A DNA stretch of 64,000 bases from Sequoia sempervirens (Eukaryota; Streptophyta; Pinopsida; Cupressales; Cupressaceae): the NCBI GenBank assembly GCA_007258455.2, contig VDFB02000003.1, positions 44,450,077 through 44,514,076 on the forward strand. The letters are read 5' to 3'. The translations under genes were made by a program, and so were the position numbers. The notes under the pieces were generated by a model that was given only the letters and a program-made list of their open reading frames with translations, ran no database searches and was not told the DNA's origin. Of this stretch, positions 34,716 through 46,080 are shown piece by piece (within the stretch, counting starts at the first letter, position 1; every line of letters starts with the position of its first letter).

Positions 34716-37700
34716 TTGTCTGCTATCAAGAAAAAATGCTCACAGGCTTACCACTTGCGCTGTCACTGTGGTACACGTACACTGAATTACACTGCACATT
34801 TCCACCCTACATTTACGATCATAAAATGTCGTTGCCATCCGCTTCTAATCTCAATCTCACAATATTATGTTGGAGACGGCACTGCACATTCTTACTCTAC
34901 ATATCTTAAATTATTGCAAACCTGTATACTCAACAACGCGCTTTCACAAGGGAAAAAGATCAACTCTTTCATCACTTACAGACGATTTGCATTTGCTACA
35001 TGCAAAACTTTTTATAATAAGCTTATTTACATGTATGTGAAGTGCGGAAGTTTGATTGATGCTTGAAAAGTGTTTGATCACATGAAAGAGAGAGACAGCG
35101 TCTCATGGAATACAATTATTACAGCGTATAGAAGACATGGGTATCCTCACGAAACAGTCACACTGTTTCACCATATGCAACGAACAGGTCTCCTACCTAG
35201 TCAGTTCACATTTACCAGTGTACTCCCAGCCTGTGCCAAAATGGGAGATTTGGAAGAGGGTAGGGACATCCATCAAAGTACAACGGATAGAGGAGCTTTG
35301 TCAGATGTTGTAGTAGCAATCGCCCTAGTACACATGTATGCAAAATATGGAAGCATAGACAAGGCACGTGAACTGTTTGACAAAATGACTCAAAGAAATG
35401 TGGTCTCATGGACCGCGATGATTGCAGGATATGCACAAATTGGAATTGTTGAAAAGGCTTCAGAAAATTTCAAGCAAATGCAATTGGAAGGTAAAAAGCC
35501 GAATTCCACAACCTTTGCCAGCATCCTCTCTGCCTGTGCCAAAGTGGGGATTTTGAAACAGGGTATGGACATACATCAGAGCATAAAAGATAAAGCAGTT
35601 TTGTCAGATGTTGTAGTTACAACTGCCCTGATAGACGTGCGCAAAATGTGGAAGCCTAGACAAGGCATGCGAATTGTTCGACAGAATGCCTCATAGAAAT
35701 GTGATCTCATGGACTGCAATGATTGCAGGATATACACAAAATGGATTCGTTGAAAAGGCTTTAGCAACTTTCAAGCAAATGCAATTGGCAGGTGTAAAGC
35801 CAAATTCCACAACCTTTGTCAGCATCCTCTCCGCCTGTGTCAAAGTGGGAGCTTTGGAACAGGGTATGTACATCCATCAAATGATAGAGGATATAGGAAT
35901 TTTGTCAGATACTGTAGTCGCAACTGCCCTGTTAGACATGTATGCAAAATGTGGAAGTATAGTGATTTGTTTGACAAAATGTATCAAAGAATTGTAGTCT
36001 TATGGAATGCCATGATTACAGGATATACACGAAATAGATTTCTTGAAAAGGCTTTAGAAACTTCCAAGCAAATGCATTTCGCAGATGTAAAGCCAGACTC
36101 CGCAACCTTTGCCAGCATCCTCCCTGCCTGTGCCAAAATGGGAGCTTTGGAGCAGGGTACGGGCATCCATGAAAGCATAATGGAATGGAGATTTTCGATA
36201 GATATCATAGTTGGAAATGCTCTAGCAGACATATATGCAAACTGTGGAAGCATCGACAAGGCATGTAAAATTTTTGACAGAATGCCTCAAAGGATGTCAT
36301 CTTATGGAATACAACGGTTGCAAGATATTCACAAAATGGTTTTGTTGAAAAGGCTTTAAAAACTTTCAAGCAAATGCACATGGCAGGTGTAAAGCCGAAT
36401 TCCACCTTTGCCAGCATCCTTCTTACCTGTGCCAAAGTGGGAGTTTTGGAACAGGGTATGGACATCCATCAAAGCATAGTGGAAGGGGTTTTTTTTGTCA
36501 GATATTATAGTTGGAAATTCTCTGATAGACATGTATGCAAAATGTGGAAACATAGAAAAGGTTCGTAAACTGTTTGACATAATGCCTCAAAGAGATATCA
36601 TCTAATGGAACGCAATGATTGCAAGATACGCACAAAATGGATTTGTTGAAAAGGCTGTAGAAACTTTCAAGCAAATGCACTTGGCAGGTGTAAAACCAAA
36701 TGCCACAACCTTTGGCAGCATCCTGCCTTCCTGTGCCAAAATGGGAGCTTTGGAGCAGGATATGGACATCCATCAAAGAATAATGGAAAGGGGATTTTTG
36801 TCAGATATTATAGTTGGAAATGCTTTGGTAGACATGTATGGAAAATGTGGACGCATAGACAAGGCTTGTTTGACAAAATGCCTCGAAGAGTAGACATGTA
36901 TGCAAAATGTGGAAGCAGTGACGAGGCATATGAATTGTTTGACAAAATCCCTCAAAGAGATGTCATCTCATGAATACGATCATTGCAGGATATACACAAA
37001 ATGGATTTGTTGAAAAAGCTTTAGAAAATTTCATGCAAATGCAATTGACAGGTGTAAAACCAAATTCCACAACCTTTGGCAGCATCCTCTCTACCTGTGC
37101 CAAAATGGGAGCTTTGGAACAGGGTATGGACATCCACCAAAAGATAGTGGAAAGTGGATTTTCATCAGATACTGTAGTTGGAAATGTTTTAGTAGACATA
37201 TATACAAAACGTGGAAGCATAGCCAAGGCACGTGAACTGTTTGCCAGAATGCCTCAAAGAAATGTGGTCTCATGGAATGCAATGATTGCAGGGTATGTAC
37301 AAAATGGATTTGTTGAAAAAGCCTTAAAAACTTTCAAGCAAATGCAATTGGCAGGTGTAAAGCCAAATGATCTGAATTTAGTTATGAATTCAGACAATAA
37401 TACCTGGTGTTAATGAGAACCTGCGGTATCGTAAATGTTGGACAATATGGCAAAACTCGTGAATTAAGAGTTGTGAGCCTTCAAAGTCGTCTTTTATTCA
37501 AACTAGAATGAATATATATAATATGAAGCATATCAACAGTCACCACAGCCTTAGGAATTTGAAATGCACAGTTGGCTGTAAGAAAATAACAAATAAAACC
37601 AAAATTTTCAAAAAACATGTGAATTTATGTACCCCAACTTGGCGGGGTCACAACTTTCACCCTGTTGGTCAAATTAATGACTTCTCTACCTCATTGGAAA

Positions 37701-39016
37701 GGTCTCGAAGAGATCTAATTTCAGTCCCTTTAATCAAATGCCTTCAGCTATTCAATTTAAAGGACCGACAATAGTTTTGACCCTAAATTTTGCTCCGAAG
37801 ACCTCTGAAAATGCAATTTAGTAAAACATAGAAAATACCAAAAATTTTGATTTTTGATATTTTACACCTTTTCTTATGCCAACAGCTCCAGAGTGCTCCA
37901 GATCATCAAATTTCACAACCTTTGCCGACAATAGCATCCTCCCTGCCCGTGCCAAAATGGGAGCTTTGGAATAAGGTATGGACATCCATCAAAGCGTAAT
38001 GGAAGGGGGAATTTTGTCAGATATTATAGTTGAAAATGCTATGCAAAATGTGGAAGCATAGACAAGGTACGTAACTGTTTGACAGAATGCCTCAAAGAAA
38101 TGTCATATCATGGAATGCAATGATTGCAGAAAATGCACAAAATGGATTTTGCAAGGATGCTCTCAAAGTTTTTGAATTAATGAAGCACTCTGGAGCTTAT
38201 ACTGACATTGCAAGCTTTGCTTGTGTTCTATGTGCATGCAGCCATGCAGGTTTAGTTGATAAGAGGGCTGTACATATTTAAATCATATAACTAACCCTTA
38301 TTGCATTACACCTACAGTTGATCATGTGTGCATGGTTTACCTTCTTGCCCATCCTGTCTATCTTGAGGACACTCTAAACTTTATCATTAAGATGCTAGTT
38401 AAATCTATGGCGGTAGTTCGTATGTGTTTTCTTGGTGCCTGTAGAACACATGAATATAGGCTTAGAGGTATTTACAGAGATGCTGCTTTTTTATTTGGAT
38501 CCTAAAAATATTGCGACTTATGTTCTTCTCTCAAACATCTATGCAGAAGTGGGCAGGTGGGTTCAAATGATAAGAAAATTTATGAAAGATAAAGGAATTA
38601 AAAAGATGCCGGGATGTAGTTGGGATGAAGGCCACAAAATGGTACATGCTTTTTGTGTAGGAGACAGATCACATCCATAGGCATAGGAGATCTATGCAAA
38701 GCTAGAGAAATTGGCTTGGAAGATGAAGGCAGGAGGTTATTTTCCAGATTCAAGACATTTACTTAATGATGTGGAAGAGGAGGAAAAAAGATTATTTCTC
38801 TGCCACCATAGTGGAAAGTTGGCAATTGCATTTGGTTTGTTGAACACACTCCTTAGAATAACTATTAGAGTTGTTAAGAACCTTTGAGTATGTGCTGATT
38901 GTGACACTGCAACAAAAAAATTCTCCAAGATTGTTTCAAGAGAAATTATTGTGAGAGAGGCAAACTGTTTCCATCAATTTAAAGTGGGACAATGTTCTTG
39001 CAGAGATTATTGGTGA
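34716..39016 (+). pseudogene. PLS-class DYW pentatricopeptide repeat pseudogene
   Basis: Plant PPR-DYW proteins are organelle RNA editing factors; repeats select the RNA and the DYW domain is a cytidine deaminase. Here one frame runs from about 34716 through a single in-frame TGA (35064, at a position where an Arg precedes KVFDHM) to 35696. At least six later frameshifts or stops follow. Repeat blocks such as NVVSWTAMIAGYAQ, KPNSTTFASILSACAKVG and DMYAKCGSI recur about every 303 bp. The E-type region (YVLLSNIYAEVGRW, DKGIKKMPGCSW) lies near 38520-38630 and the DYW domain ends GQCSCRDYW at 39016. Both zinc-site motifs are damaged: HSEK reads HSGK near 38813 and CxxCH reads CADCD near 38893. 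No in-frame ATG opens the first frame. It was a full-length gene that has decayed. Confidence 0.9.
37370..37905. other. ~535-bp non-PPR insertion in the PPR pseudogene
   Basis: PPR homology stops after KPND at about 37370 and resumes with TTFAD near 37912, in the middle of a repeat. The inserted stretch has no coding motif, LTR or clear terminal repeat that I can see. It could be an unclassified element or a retained non-repeat segment from a rearrangement. Confidence 0.6.
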
Positions 39017-39108
39017 TGCTAAATGAAGCAATCTGAAAAATAGGCTTATTCCATAATAATGGACACTGTATCAAACCTGCGGTAATAATAGACAAGGTTT
39101 TATTTTCA

Positions 39109-39116
39109 GTTTCTAG
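39109..39116. repeat. hAT 8-bp target-site duplication, left
   Basis: GTTTCTAG, identical to 43094-43101. Eight bases is the hAT superfamily hallmark. Confidence 0.95.
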
Positions 39117-39260
39117 CAGTGTACCACGGGGACGCGTTTCCCCCAAAATATGACCCGTTTCGGAAACGGGGACGTCCCGGGGACGGGGGGACGGGTACTT
39201 GGCGTCCCCCGCCGTCCCGCCACCGCCACCAGAGCGCCGCCGGAGACGGGGAGACGTCTC

Positions 39261-39310
39261 CACGTCTCCAAGTTTCCTTGGAGACGTCTCCAAGGAAACT
39301 TGGAGACGTG
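39261..39310. repeat. 50-bp perfect palindrome in hAT subterminal region
   Basis: The arm CACGTCTCCAAGTTTCCTTG plus GAGAC is followed directly by its exact complement, centred on GACGTC between 39285 and 39286. More GAGACGTCTCC palindromes sit on either side (39251-39262, 39312-39322, 39334-39341). No equivalent is seen at the right end. Confidence 0.9.
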
Positions 39311-39710
39311 TAGACGTCTCCAAGTCTCCTGGGGAGACGTCTAGGCGTTTCTCGGGAGGCTGGGAAACGCCTAGCCGTCTCCCGTCTTGAGACGCGTCAA
39401 TGGACGCATAAATCAAATTTTAACTTAAATTTTTAGTTTATATTTATTTTCTTGTTGCCCTAAGTTGGCGTGGGCCCCACCCCTTCCTCTAAAACAACAC
39501 AAAACAATGAAAACATTAAGATTTGATCATTTCAATCACATTCAAAGACTGATTTTTTTTTGCAGCCAGCTGAAGAAGAAGAAAAACAGTGAAGAAGTCT
39601 GATTGAAGGGGTGAAAATAAAGATTGCAAGTGTGATAGGAGTGAGAAGGAGCAAGAAGAAGAGGAGGAAGACGATTCTACTTCATTTTGGAGAGATTTTT
39701 CAAGCACAAG

Positions 39711-40242
39711 GTAGGGTTTTTGAAGTTTTTTTCAAATTTCTTGTTGTTTTTCAAGTTTTTGTTTTAAAATTTATTTTCTTAGTTTAAACTTTAAACTTGT
39801 TTTCTTTTTTTCTTATTCATCTCAAAGACTCAAAATCAGATTTGATGTTGAATCTTGAGAGCAAAATGATGAAGATGATTGAATCATTCATCATTTTGCC
39901 CTCAAGATTCAACATCAATTTTTTTATTTTAAAATTTTAATATTAAAGTTTAAAGTTAAACTGTTAAAGTGTAAACAGCTTGCTTTTTTAAATTTTTTTT
40001 CCTCAGATCCTTTCTATTTCTCAAATACTATTAGTTATTAGTTATTACTTATTTATATTGCTTATAGAGCTTGCTTTTTTTTCCTCATATCCTTTCTATT
40101 TCTCAAATCCTTTTTATTTTCTAATTTCTATTTGCAAACTGCAAAGTAAAATTTCAAATTTGTTAACTTATTTCAATTTTCAATGTTCATTGTTTCAATT
40201 TGTTAAAGTAGGCTGATTTTATTTTAATTTTGTGAAATGCAG
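39711..40242 (+). other. Probable 5'-UTR intron of the hAT transposase
   Basis: A purine-rich stretch at 39560-39710, probably an untranslated first exon, ends CACAAG|GTAGGG. A T-rich tract ends TGAAATGCAG at 40242, just 13 bases before the transposase ATG. Donor, acceptor and composition fit a U2 intron; this is inferred without transcript data. Confidence 0.5.
39842..39918 (+). repeat. 32-bp-stem hairpin inside the presumed hAT intron
   Basis: Arms at 39842-39873 and 39887-39918 are complementary at 31 of 32 positions with a 13-base loop. The left arm begins TTGATGTTGAATCTTGAGAG. It is the strongest hairpin I noticed in the element outside the subterminal palindrome. Confidence 0.85.
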
Positions 40243-40255
40243 TGTCACTTTCACG

Positions 40256-42565
40256 ATGAGCACCCAAGACATGAGTGGGGATGACATGGAAATTCACTCT
40301 CATAGTGAACATGATTCAGATTTTGAACCTGAGAATGAGGGGGATGACCATGGGGCTGATCCTGCAGCCCAATCTAGTTCCATAGCGAGTGCAGCAGCTA
40401 GTACAGGTTGCCCTTCAGAAACTTTGGCAGAGTTTGCTAGGGGTCATTTTGATCCGAAGTCTCCTCTGAAACAGTTTGCTACAAGCATACAAAGCACATC
40501 AAGTTCAGGTGGGGGAACAAGGAAGTGGAAGTGCAACATTTGTCATATGGAATGGTTTGGTAGCATCACTCGAGTGAATGCACACTTTCTTTTTTGGACA
40601 GGAAAAGGTGTGGAGCCTTGTAAGTTTTTGAAGGAGGCTAAAAATATAAAATATAGAATGGAGTTTAACAAGCTTTGGGGCATTCCAGAGGACACAAATA
40701 TTTCAGTCCCTACTACTTTGACTGGTAGGGCAGCCCTTCAGCAAATCCAGCATGCATCAGTGCCACATACTTTTCAGACGGGAGGAATGATGTTTGGAAC
40801 TTCATCCACTTCCACTTCTAGTGTCGCTAGGGGGACAGCCACAGGGAAACGCAAGTTGCAGACATCACAAAGTAACCCCATAGCTAATATGTTTAATGTG
40901 CAGTTGAGAGATGAGATAGATGAATCCATTGGCAAGTTCTTTTTTGCCAATGGAATTCCATTTCATGTTACACGGTCTCCTTATTATAGGGAGATGATGG
41001 CTATGGTGGCTAAGGGAGGAACATCATATGTGCCACCAGGTGAGACAAAAATGAGGACCTCGATCTTGGATAAGTGCTATTCCAAGATCAATATTTTGAT
41101 GGAGAAGATGAAGGCATGTTGGGTGGCATCTGGGTGCAGTATAGTTATGGATGGGTGGACGGACATTAGCCATCGTCCACTCATCAACATCATGGTCACA
41201 TGTGCAGAGGGCCCATACTTCCTTAGAGCAGTTGATTGTACAGGGCATCGCAAAGATGCTGATTTTCAGTTTCATCTCCTCAGGGAGGCTATTGAGGAGG
41301 TTGGGCCACAAAATGTGGTCCAAGTAATCACAGATGCAGCCCATGTGTGTAAAGCAGCAGGGAAACTCATTGAGGCAGCCTATAGACATATTTGGTGGAC
41401 CCCATGTTGTGTGCATGCCATGAACAATGCACTCAAGGACATGGGGAAGATTGATTGGATTAGAGGAGTGGTCACTGATGCGAGAGATGTGCAGATGTTT
41501 ATCTGCAACCACCACACTTCCCATGCACTCTTCAGGACCTTCGCGAAGAAGGAGTTCTTGAAACCGGTGGAGACCCGATATGCATCATATTTCATTCTCT
41601 TGGAGAGAATGATTGAGTTGCAAGAGGCATTGCAAGTCATGGTTATGACTAATGAGTGGAATAGGTGGGCCGAGGCCAAGACAGCACAGGGGAGAAGGGT
41701 GAAGGAGATAGTGAAGAGTGATGTGTTTTGGACTGATGCGAAATACATTGTCTCCATCATTTCTCCAGTATTCCAGGTTATCAGATATGGGGATGGGGAT
41801 GCACCTAACCTTGGAGAGGTGTATGAGTGCATTGACTCTATGCTTGACCAGATGAGGGCTGCTGTGCAAGTGAAGGACCCCTCTCTAGCATTCTACAATG
41901 AGCACATCCGGCCAATCATTCAGCGCAGATGGGACAAGTTGAACACTCCTTTGCATATGGCTGCCTTTGCCTTGAATCCTAAGTGGTACATGGCTAGACC
42001 AGGTAGAGTGACACCGATTCAGGATGATGAGGTGAAGGCAGGTTTCTTTAGGTGCATAGAGAAGATGTATGATTCTACAGATGCCAGCACAATTCGCACT
42101 GAGTGGACCAGATTTGCCACTCTTAGAGGCTATTCAGATGCAGCAAAGGTGGATATAGTTTCTATGGCACAGGAGGACCCACTTTTGTGGTGGAATTGTC
42201 ATGGTTCGAAATCTTTGACCACCACTCTAGCTATTCGTCTGCTATCCCAGGTTTCCAGTTCTTCAGCTGCTGAGAGGAACTGGTCTACATATAGCTTCAT
42301 CCACTCTCTTAAGAGGAACAGACTTACCTCTAAGAGAGCAGAGAAGCTTGTGGCTGTACACAGTGCTTTGCGTCTCATGGACCGCAAGACAATTGTGTAC
42401 AAGGAGAGTCCAGCGGCACGATGGGATGTGGAGCCAGAGGAGCCTTCACAGATTGATGAGGATGATCCTACCACTTCAGATGCAGGGCTGGTTGGTGTGA
42501 GCTTGAGGGATCTTGACCATGTGGAGTCCAGCAGTTCCAGTGATGGGGAGTTTGGAGATGATTAG
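40256..42565 (+). CDS. hAT transposase, BED finger + DUF659 + hAT dimerisation
   Basis: An open frame of 769 residues from the ATG at 40256 (MSTQDMSGDDM). The frame is open upstream to 40232 but only through a GTG and a probable splice acceptor. An acidic, low-complexity N-terminus precedes a BED-type zinc finger (WKCNICHMEWFG; ligands near C93, C96, H110, C122). The DUF659/RNase H-like core follows, with SIVMDGWTD (first Asp), VVQVITDAAHVCKAAGKL (second Asp) and PCCVHAMN (CxxH). The C-terminal hAT dimerisation region carries SSSAAERNWSTYSFIHS (catalytic Glu) and RLTSKRAEKLVAVHSALRL. All three catalytic residues of the DDE set are visible and there is no stop or frameshift. The length is normal for plant hAT. 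It would cut and reinsert the surrounding element in the nucleus. Confidence 0.95.
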   Translation: MSTQDMSGDDMEIHSHSEHDSDFEPENEGDDHGADPAAQSSSIASAAASTGCPSETLAEFARGHFDPKSPLKQFATSIQSTSSSGGGTRKWKCNICHMEWFGSITRVNAHFLFWTGKGVEPCKFLKEAKNIKYRMEFNKLWGIPEDTNISVPTTLTGRAALQQIQHASVPHTFQTGGMMFGTSSTSTSSVARGTATGKRKLQTSQSNPIANMFNVQLRDEIDESIGKFFFANGIPFHVTRSPYYREMMAMVAKGGTSYVPPGETKMRTSILDKCYSKINILMEKMKACWVASGCSIVMDGWTDISHRPLINIMVTCAEGPYFLRAVDCTGHRKDADFQFHLLREAIEEVGPQNVVQVITDAAHVCKAAGKLIEAAYRHIWWTPCCVHAMNNALKDMGKIDWIRGVVTDARDVQMFICNHHTSHALFRTFAKKEFLKPVETRYASYFILLERMIELQEALQVMVMTNEWNRWAEAKTAQGRRVKEIVKSDVFWTDAKYIVSIISPVFQVIRYGDGDAPNLGEVYECIDSMLDQMRAAVQVKDPSLAFYNEHIRPIIQRRWDKLNTPLHMAAFALNPKWYMARPGRVTPIQDDEVKAGFFRCIEKMYDSTDASTIRTEWTRFATLRGYSDAAKVDIVSMAQEDPLLWWNCHGSKSLTTTLAIRLLSQVSSSSAAERNWSTYSFIHSLKRNRLTSKRAEKLVAVHSALRLMDRKTIVYKESPAARWDVEPEEPSQIDEDDPTTSDAGLVGVSLRDLDHVESSSSSDGEFGDD

Positions 42566-43093
42566 AGGCCTCCATTCACTACATTTTGAGTTTCGACATT
42601 TTGGCATTTTGTCTTTTCAGTTTTCATTTTGTAATGCTACTTATTGTAATGAACTAATGATGAATCATGTAATCAATTAATCATCTTTATAGACTTTGTC
42701 ATATCATCAACGTTATTCATATTTGGGCCTTTGGCGATATAATAGAAATCTCCAATTTGACAATTCCATTTGGTAAATTTTATTTAGCAATTAGCATTCA
42801 AATATCTTTGTATTTAGATTTAGTATTTCAAATTTTGCCATGTTATAAATTTACTAATTTCCTATAGTTTCATTTGAAATGTAATTCTTATACTGCTATA
42901 CTATTATACATCTTTTCAAAACTAGTTTTTCAAGTACTATAAGTATATGTTTAACTATATCAGCGCCACCCCCCCGCCGCCGTCCCCCCGCCGTCTCCCC
43001 GCCGTCCCCAAACTAAGGCCCTTTGTCCCCCCGTCTCCGAAACGCGTTTCCCCGTCCCCCCGTTTCCCCGTCCCCCAGGCCCGTGGAACACTG

Positions 43094-43101
43094 GTTTCTA
43101 G
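43094..43101. repeat. hAT 8-bp target-site duplication, right
   Basis: GTTTCTAG, a perfect match to 39109-39116. Confidence 0.95.
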
Positions 43102-46075
43102 CAAGTTTCTTTTCTTTTCTTTTTTTTTTAATTTTTGTTTTAGTATTTGGCAATCTAGACAATGCTGTTGGCTTAATGTGCAACTCAGATCTCTGGTTAT
43201 ATACACTGCTTGTGTATCTGTCAAAGATCTGTTTTGTGATAACACAGACATTTCATTGAATTGTTTTCAGGAAACCTTCATCTATCTGTATGAAACAAAA
43301 AGCTGGAGGAAGAGGTGGAGAATAGGGAAAAACAGAAGGTGAGGAACACTTAAAATAAATGAAAACATGATTGAAGAGTAGGAAATGGGAGAGCAGGGCT
43401 CACAATCTTTCCTTGCCATTTTGTATGGTTATTCTCTATGGATTAATTGTATAAACTTTTGCCTATGTCAGGTCAATTATTTGAGATTAAATTACAGATT
43501 CCATAGTAGGTACGTAATTTTATTGAAGTGCATATAGATTTTGTCTCATTTATGATTAGATGTTTCTAATGTTGCTTCACATCCCTTTGCTTGGCGAGAT
43601 AGCTAATAGAGATGTGAATTCACAAATATTTTTTAATTTGATTTGATTTCAATTTGTTTGGTCTTACTTAGAAACAAGCTATTATAATTTATTAGCCGAT
43701 AGGTTACATATAGTGTGAGATTTGAGCCTGAAACAAGTATCACACCTACAAACCACTGTTGAGTCATCAGAAAACAACTTTCAGCTGTCATTTAATGGTA
43801 AACCAACTGCCATTTAATGGTGAAAGCCTCCAAAATATCAAGTAAAAGCCTCCAAAATCTCACTTATTACATAAAAGCTAGATAAATATTGATTTGTGGG
43901 GACATTCTATTTCCATTTGCAATGTTTTTTGTCAATTTGATGGCAACTTTCTTTTTTCATTTGCATTGCTTTATGTTTTAAATTTGTATGCAAATATTCA
44001 TAATAAGATAATACTTAATTTATTTAAGGAAAAAATCTAGATTTGTCTAAGCTTATTTCATTCCATTATTTAGCATTTATTATTAATTGTTTAATCCAGC
44101 CACATGCAACTAGAATTTGCATGCACAAACATGGACTCTCTAACATATTAACATACATATAGTTTTCTATTGACGTAATCCTTGAACCTCCTTTAGGTGC
44201 AAGTGCTAGTATATGAAGAAGTTAAAAAAAACATATTATTGTGTTTATGTTGTAACTAGCAAATATGCATGGCACTTGAAAACCTCATATAATGAGGTAT
44301 ATAGATTGATTTTAGAGAGAAGAGAATAGCATATGTATATGTAAAAATGAAAACATCATTTCTATTGCATACATTCATAGTATCCTTAAATTGTGCATGA
44401 TGAGATTTATAAATTGATGCTAATGAGATGAGGGTTTGAAGGTAGTTGGGAGAGAGCAAATGGGCTATTTCATAAGTGTTTGGAGTGATAGTAGGTTTGA
44501 AACAAGAGGAACTTGAAAGGATAAGTGCTATTAAAATTCTAGAGAAATGCAATGGAAGAAATCCATAGGATTAAAAAGAATAGTACAATTATATTCACAA
44601 TGTGGTCAAATTGACAACTTTATTCATGTGTGGCAAACCTAACAAATGGAAGTAAAAGATAAATTCTATTTGATAAGAAGAATTGAATAATTTTGCATTG
44701 CTTGCATGTCTAGCAAATAATAATAAGACTAAATTCTATATACCACATCTAAGGTTTCTTTACAATCCTTAATCACAACTATATTGAGAATCTTGAATTT
44801 TTATACTTGTTTCAAGTCAAAATTTTATAAAAGAGGTTTCAATTCATAATGTTCAAAGACATGAATCATGTGGCTAACATTTTTTCTTTAGTCAATTTAA
44901 AATGTTTGAATATTATCACACACATACATGTTTGTATACAATGAAGACAAGAAAGATAGATTTTGTAAAAAATCTAGAATTAAGAACTTCAATTCTTCAT
45001 CTTATGCATTTGACAACTTTATGGTTAATAGGAAACACAAATTTTTAAGTCATTATACGTCTTTATATTGAGTGTATTCAATGTTTACAATAGGAGGAAA
45101 TTTGTTATTAAGTATTTTCTATTAGTTTATAATAGTTTCTAACATTTAAATGGAAGCAACTCCATTGTCATTGATAATAAAACTAATTATAAAATAATCC
45201 TATAGATTATGTTACAAAAGTGGCCAATATAGTAGTGGTTCTTTAAATCATAGGATATATGTGCCACCACCAACAAAATTCTAGGATACACGATAGGTCA
45301 ATATTGAGGTCATAAAAATACTATTTCCGCAAATATGTGGAAATGTCTACCATGCACTCATGGTCTAAATCACAAATAGTATGAGCCACATAATTATCAC
45401 ATAGCTTAATTAGAGTTGTCTTAATAATTTCAAAATGGGAGATTGTGGTTTTTATTTTTTCCTTAACACCTAAGAGGAAGAGCATTTTGGGACTAGTCTC
45501 ATCCAATGCCATATGTCCTAGTGCCTTTACTTTAATCTCCCTATCATCTTTATGAGTTTCTTGATATGAAGCTCTACTATTCGAACAAGGGGAGAAATAA
45601 GGTCATAAGGAGGCACCTTGGTTACAGTTCATGTGCTAGGGCATAACATTCAACCAAGTCTAGAGATATTGCAAGTGTTAAGAATCTTAAGGCCATTGTA
45701 GATAGTTGATGTTGAAATTGTGAAAGTGCATATAAAATGATGCAATAGTCTTTCAACTTGAAACAATAACATATAATTTGAAAATTAGTAAAATGGTAAT
45801 ATTTCTATTTTTTTGAGTTAATATAAAATTGTATGTCACAACATGCATGGAGGGTAATAAGTTGTCTTCAAAAAATGGAGAAATCCAAACTATAAGTTGA
45901 AGATAGAATTGAGCTAGAATAAAGAATGTTTTATCTTCTTTAATGTATTTTTTAATACATTATATTCAAACCTATGGTTTATGTAATTAGCCAAAATTCA
46001 AAAACTATTTCTCAAACCATGCATACAAACATCACTCCTTATCACAAAATCACACGAGCCTAGCTGATGAACATT
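43102..46075. other. 3-kb intergenic stretch, nothing recognised
   Basis: AT-rich, no coding motif, no LTR or TIR pair seen. A 63-codon minus-strand open frame (45321-45512, start MALDETSPKMLFLLG) looks protein-like but has no recognisable family or context. Confidence 0.5.
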
Positions 46076-46080
46076 AAACA

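Larger units (their letters stand above)
39117..43093 (+). mobile_element. Complete hAT transposon (3,977 bp)
   Basis: The element starts CAGTGTACCACGGG and ends with the complement of CAGTGTTCCACGGG, a 14-bp terminal inverted repeat with one mismatch and the classic CAGTG hAT end. Perfect 8-bp target copies flank it. Both subterminal regions (about 39120-39400 and 42960-43085) are unusually GC-rich and full of GGGGACG/CGTCCCC units, which are probable transposase-binding sites. One uninterrupted transposase frame lies between. It inserted about 100 bp past the end of the PPR pseudogene. All parts needed for mobility appear present, so it may be young and potentially active (inference). Confidence 0.95.

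Noticed and set aside
34716..34718. Translation start of the PPR gene at 34716
   Set aside because: The codon is TTG; no in-frame ATG was found before the repeats, so no start can be assigned in this pseudogene.
35212..37282. Repeated minus-strand ORFs across the PPR array
   Set aside because: They are antisense images of the tandem PPR units.
39119..39416. Overlapping arginine/proline-rich open frames on both strands near 39.2 kb
   Set aside because: They come from the GC-rich palindromic subterminal repeats of the hAT element.
40232..40255. Upstream extension of the hAT transposase by eight codons
   Set aside because: It would begin with GTG, which is not a normal plant nuclear start, and overlaps a good splice acceptor ending at 40242. 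The ATG at 40256 is preferred.
41024..42474. Four long minus-strand open frames opposite the hAT transposase
   Set aside because: They are antisense shadows of the transposase with no motif of their own.
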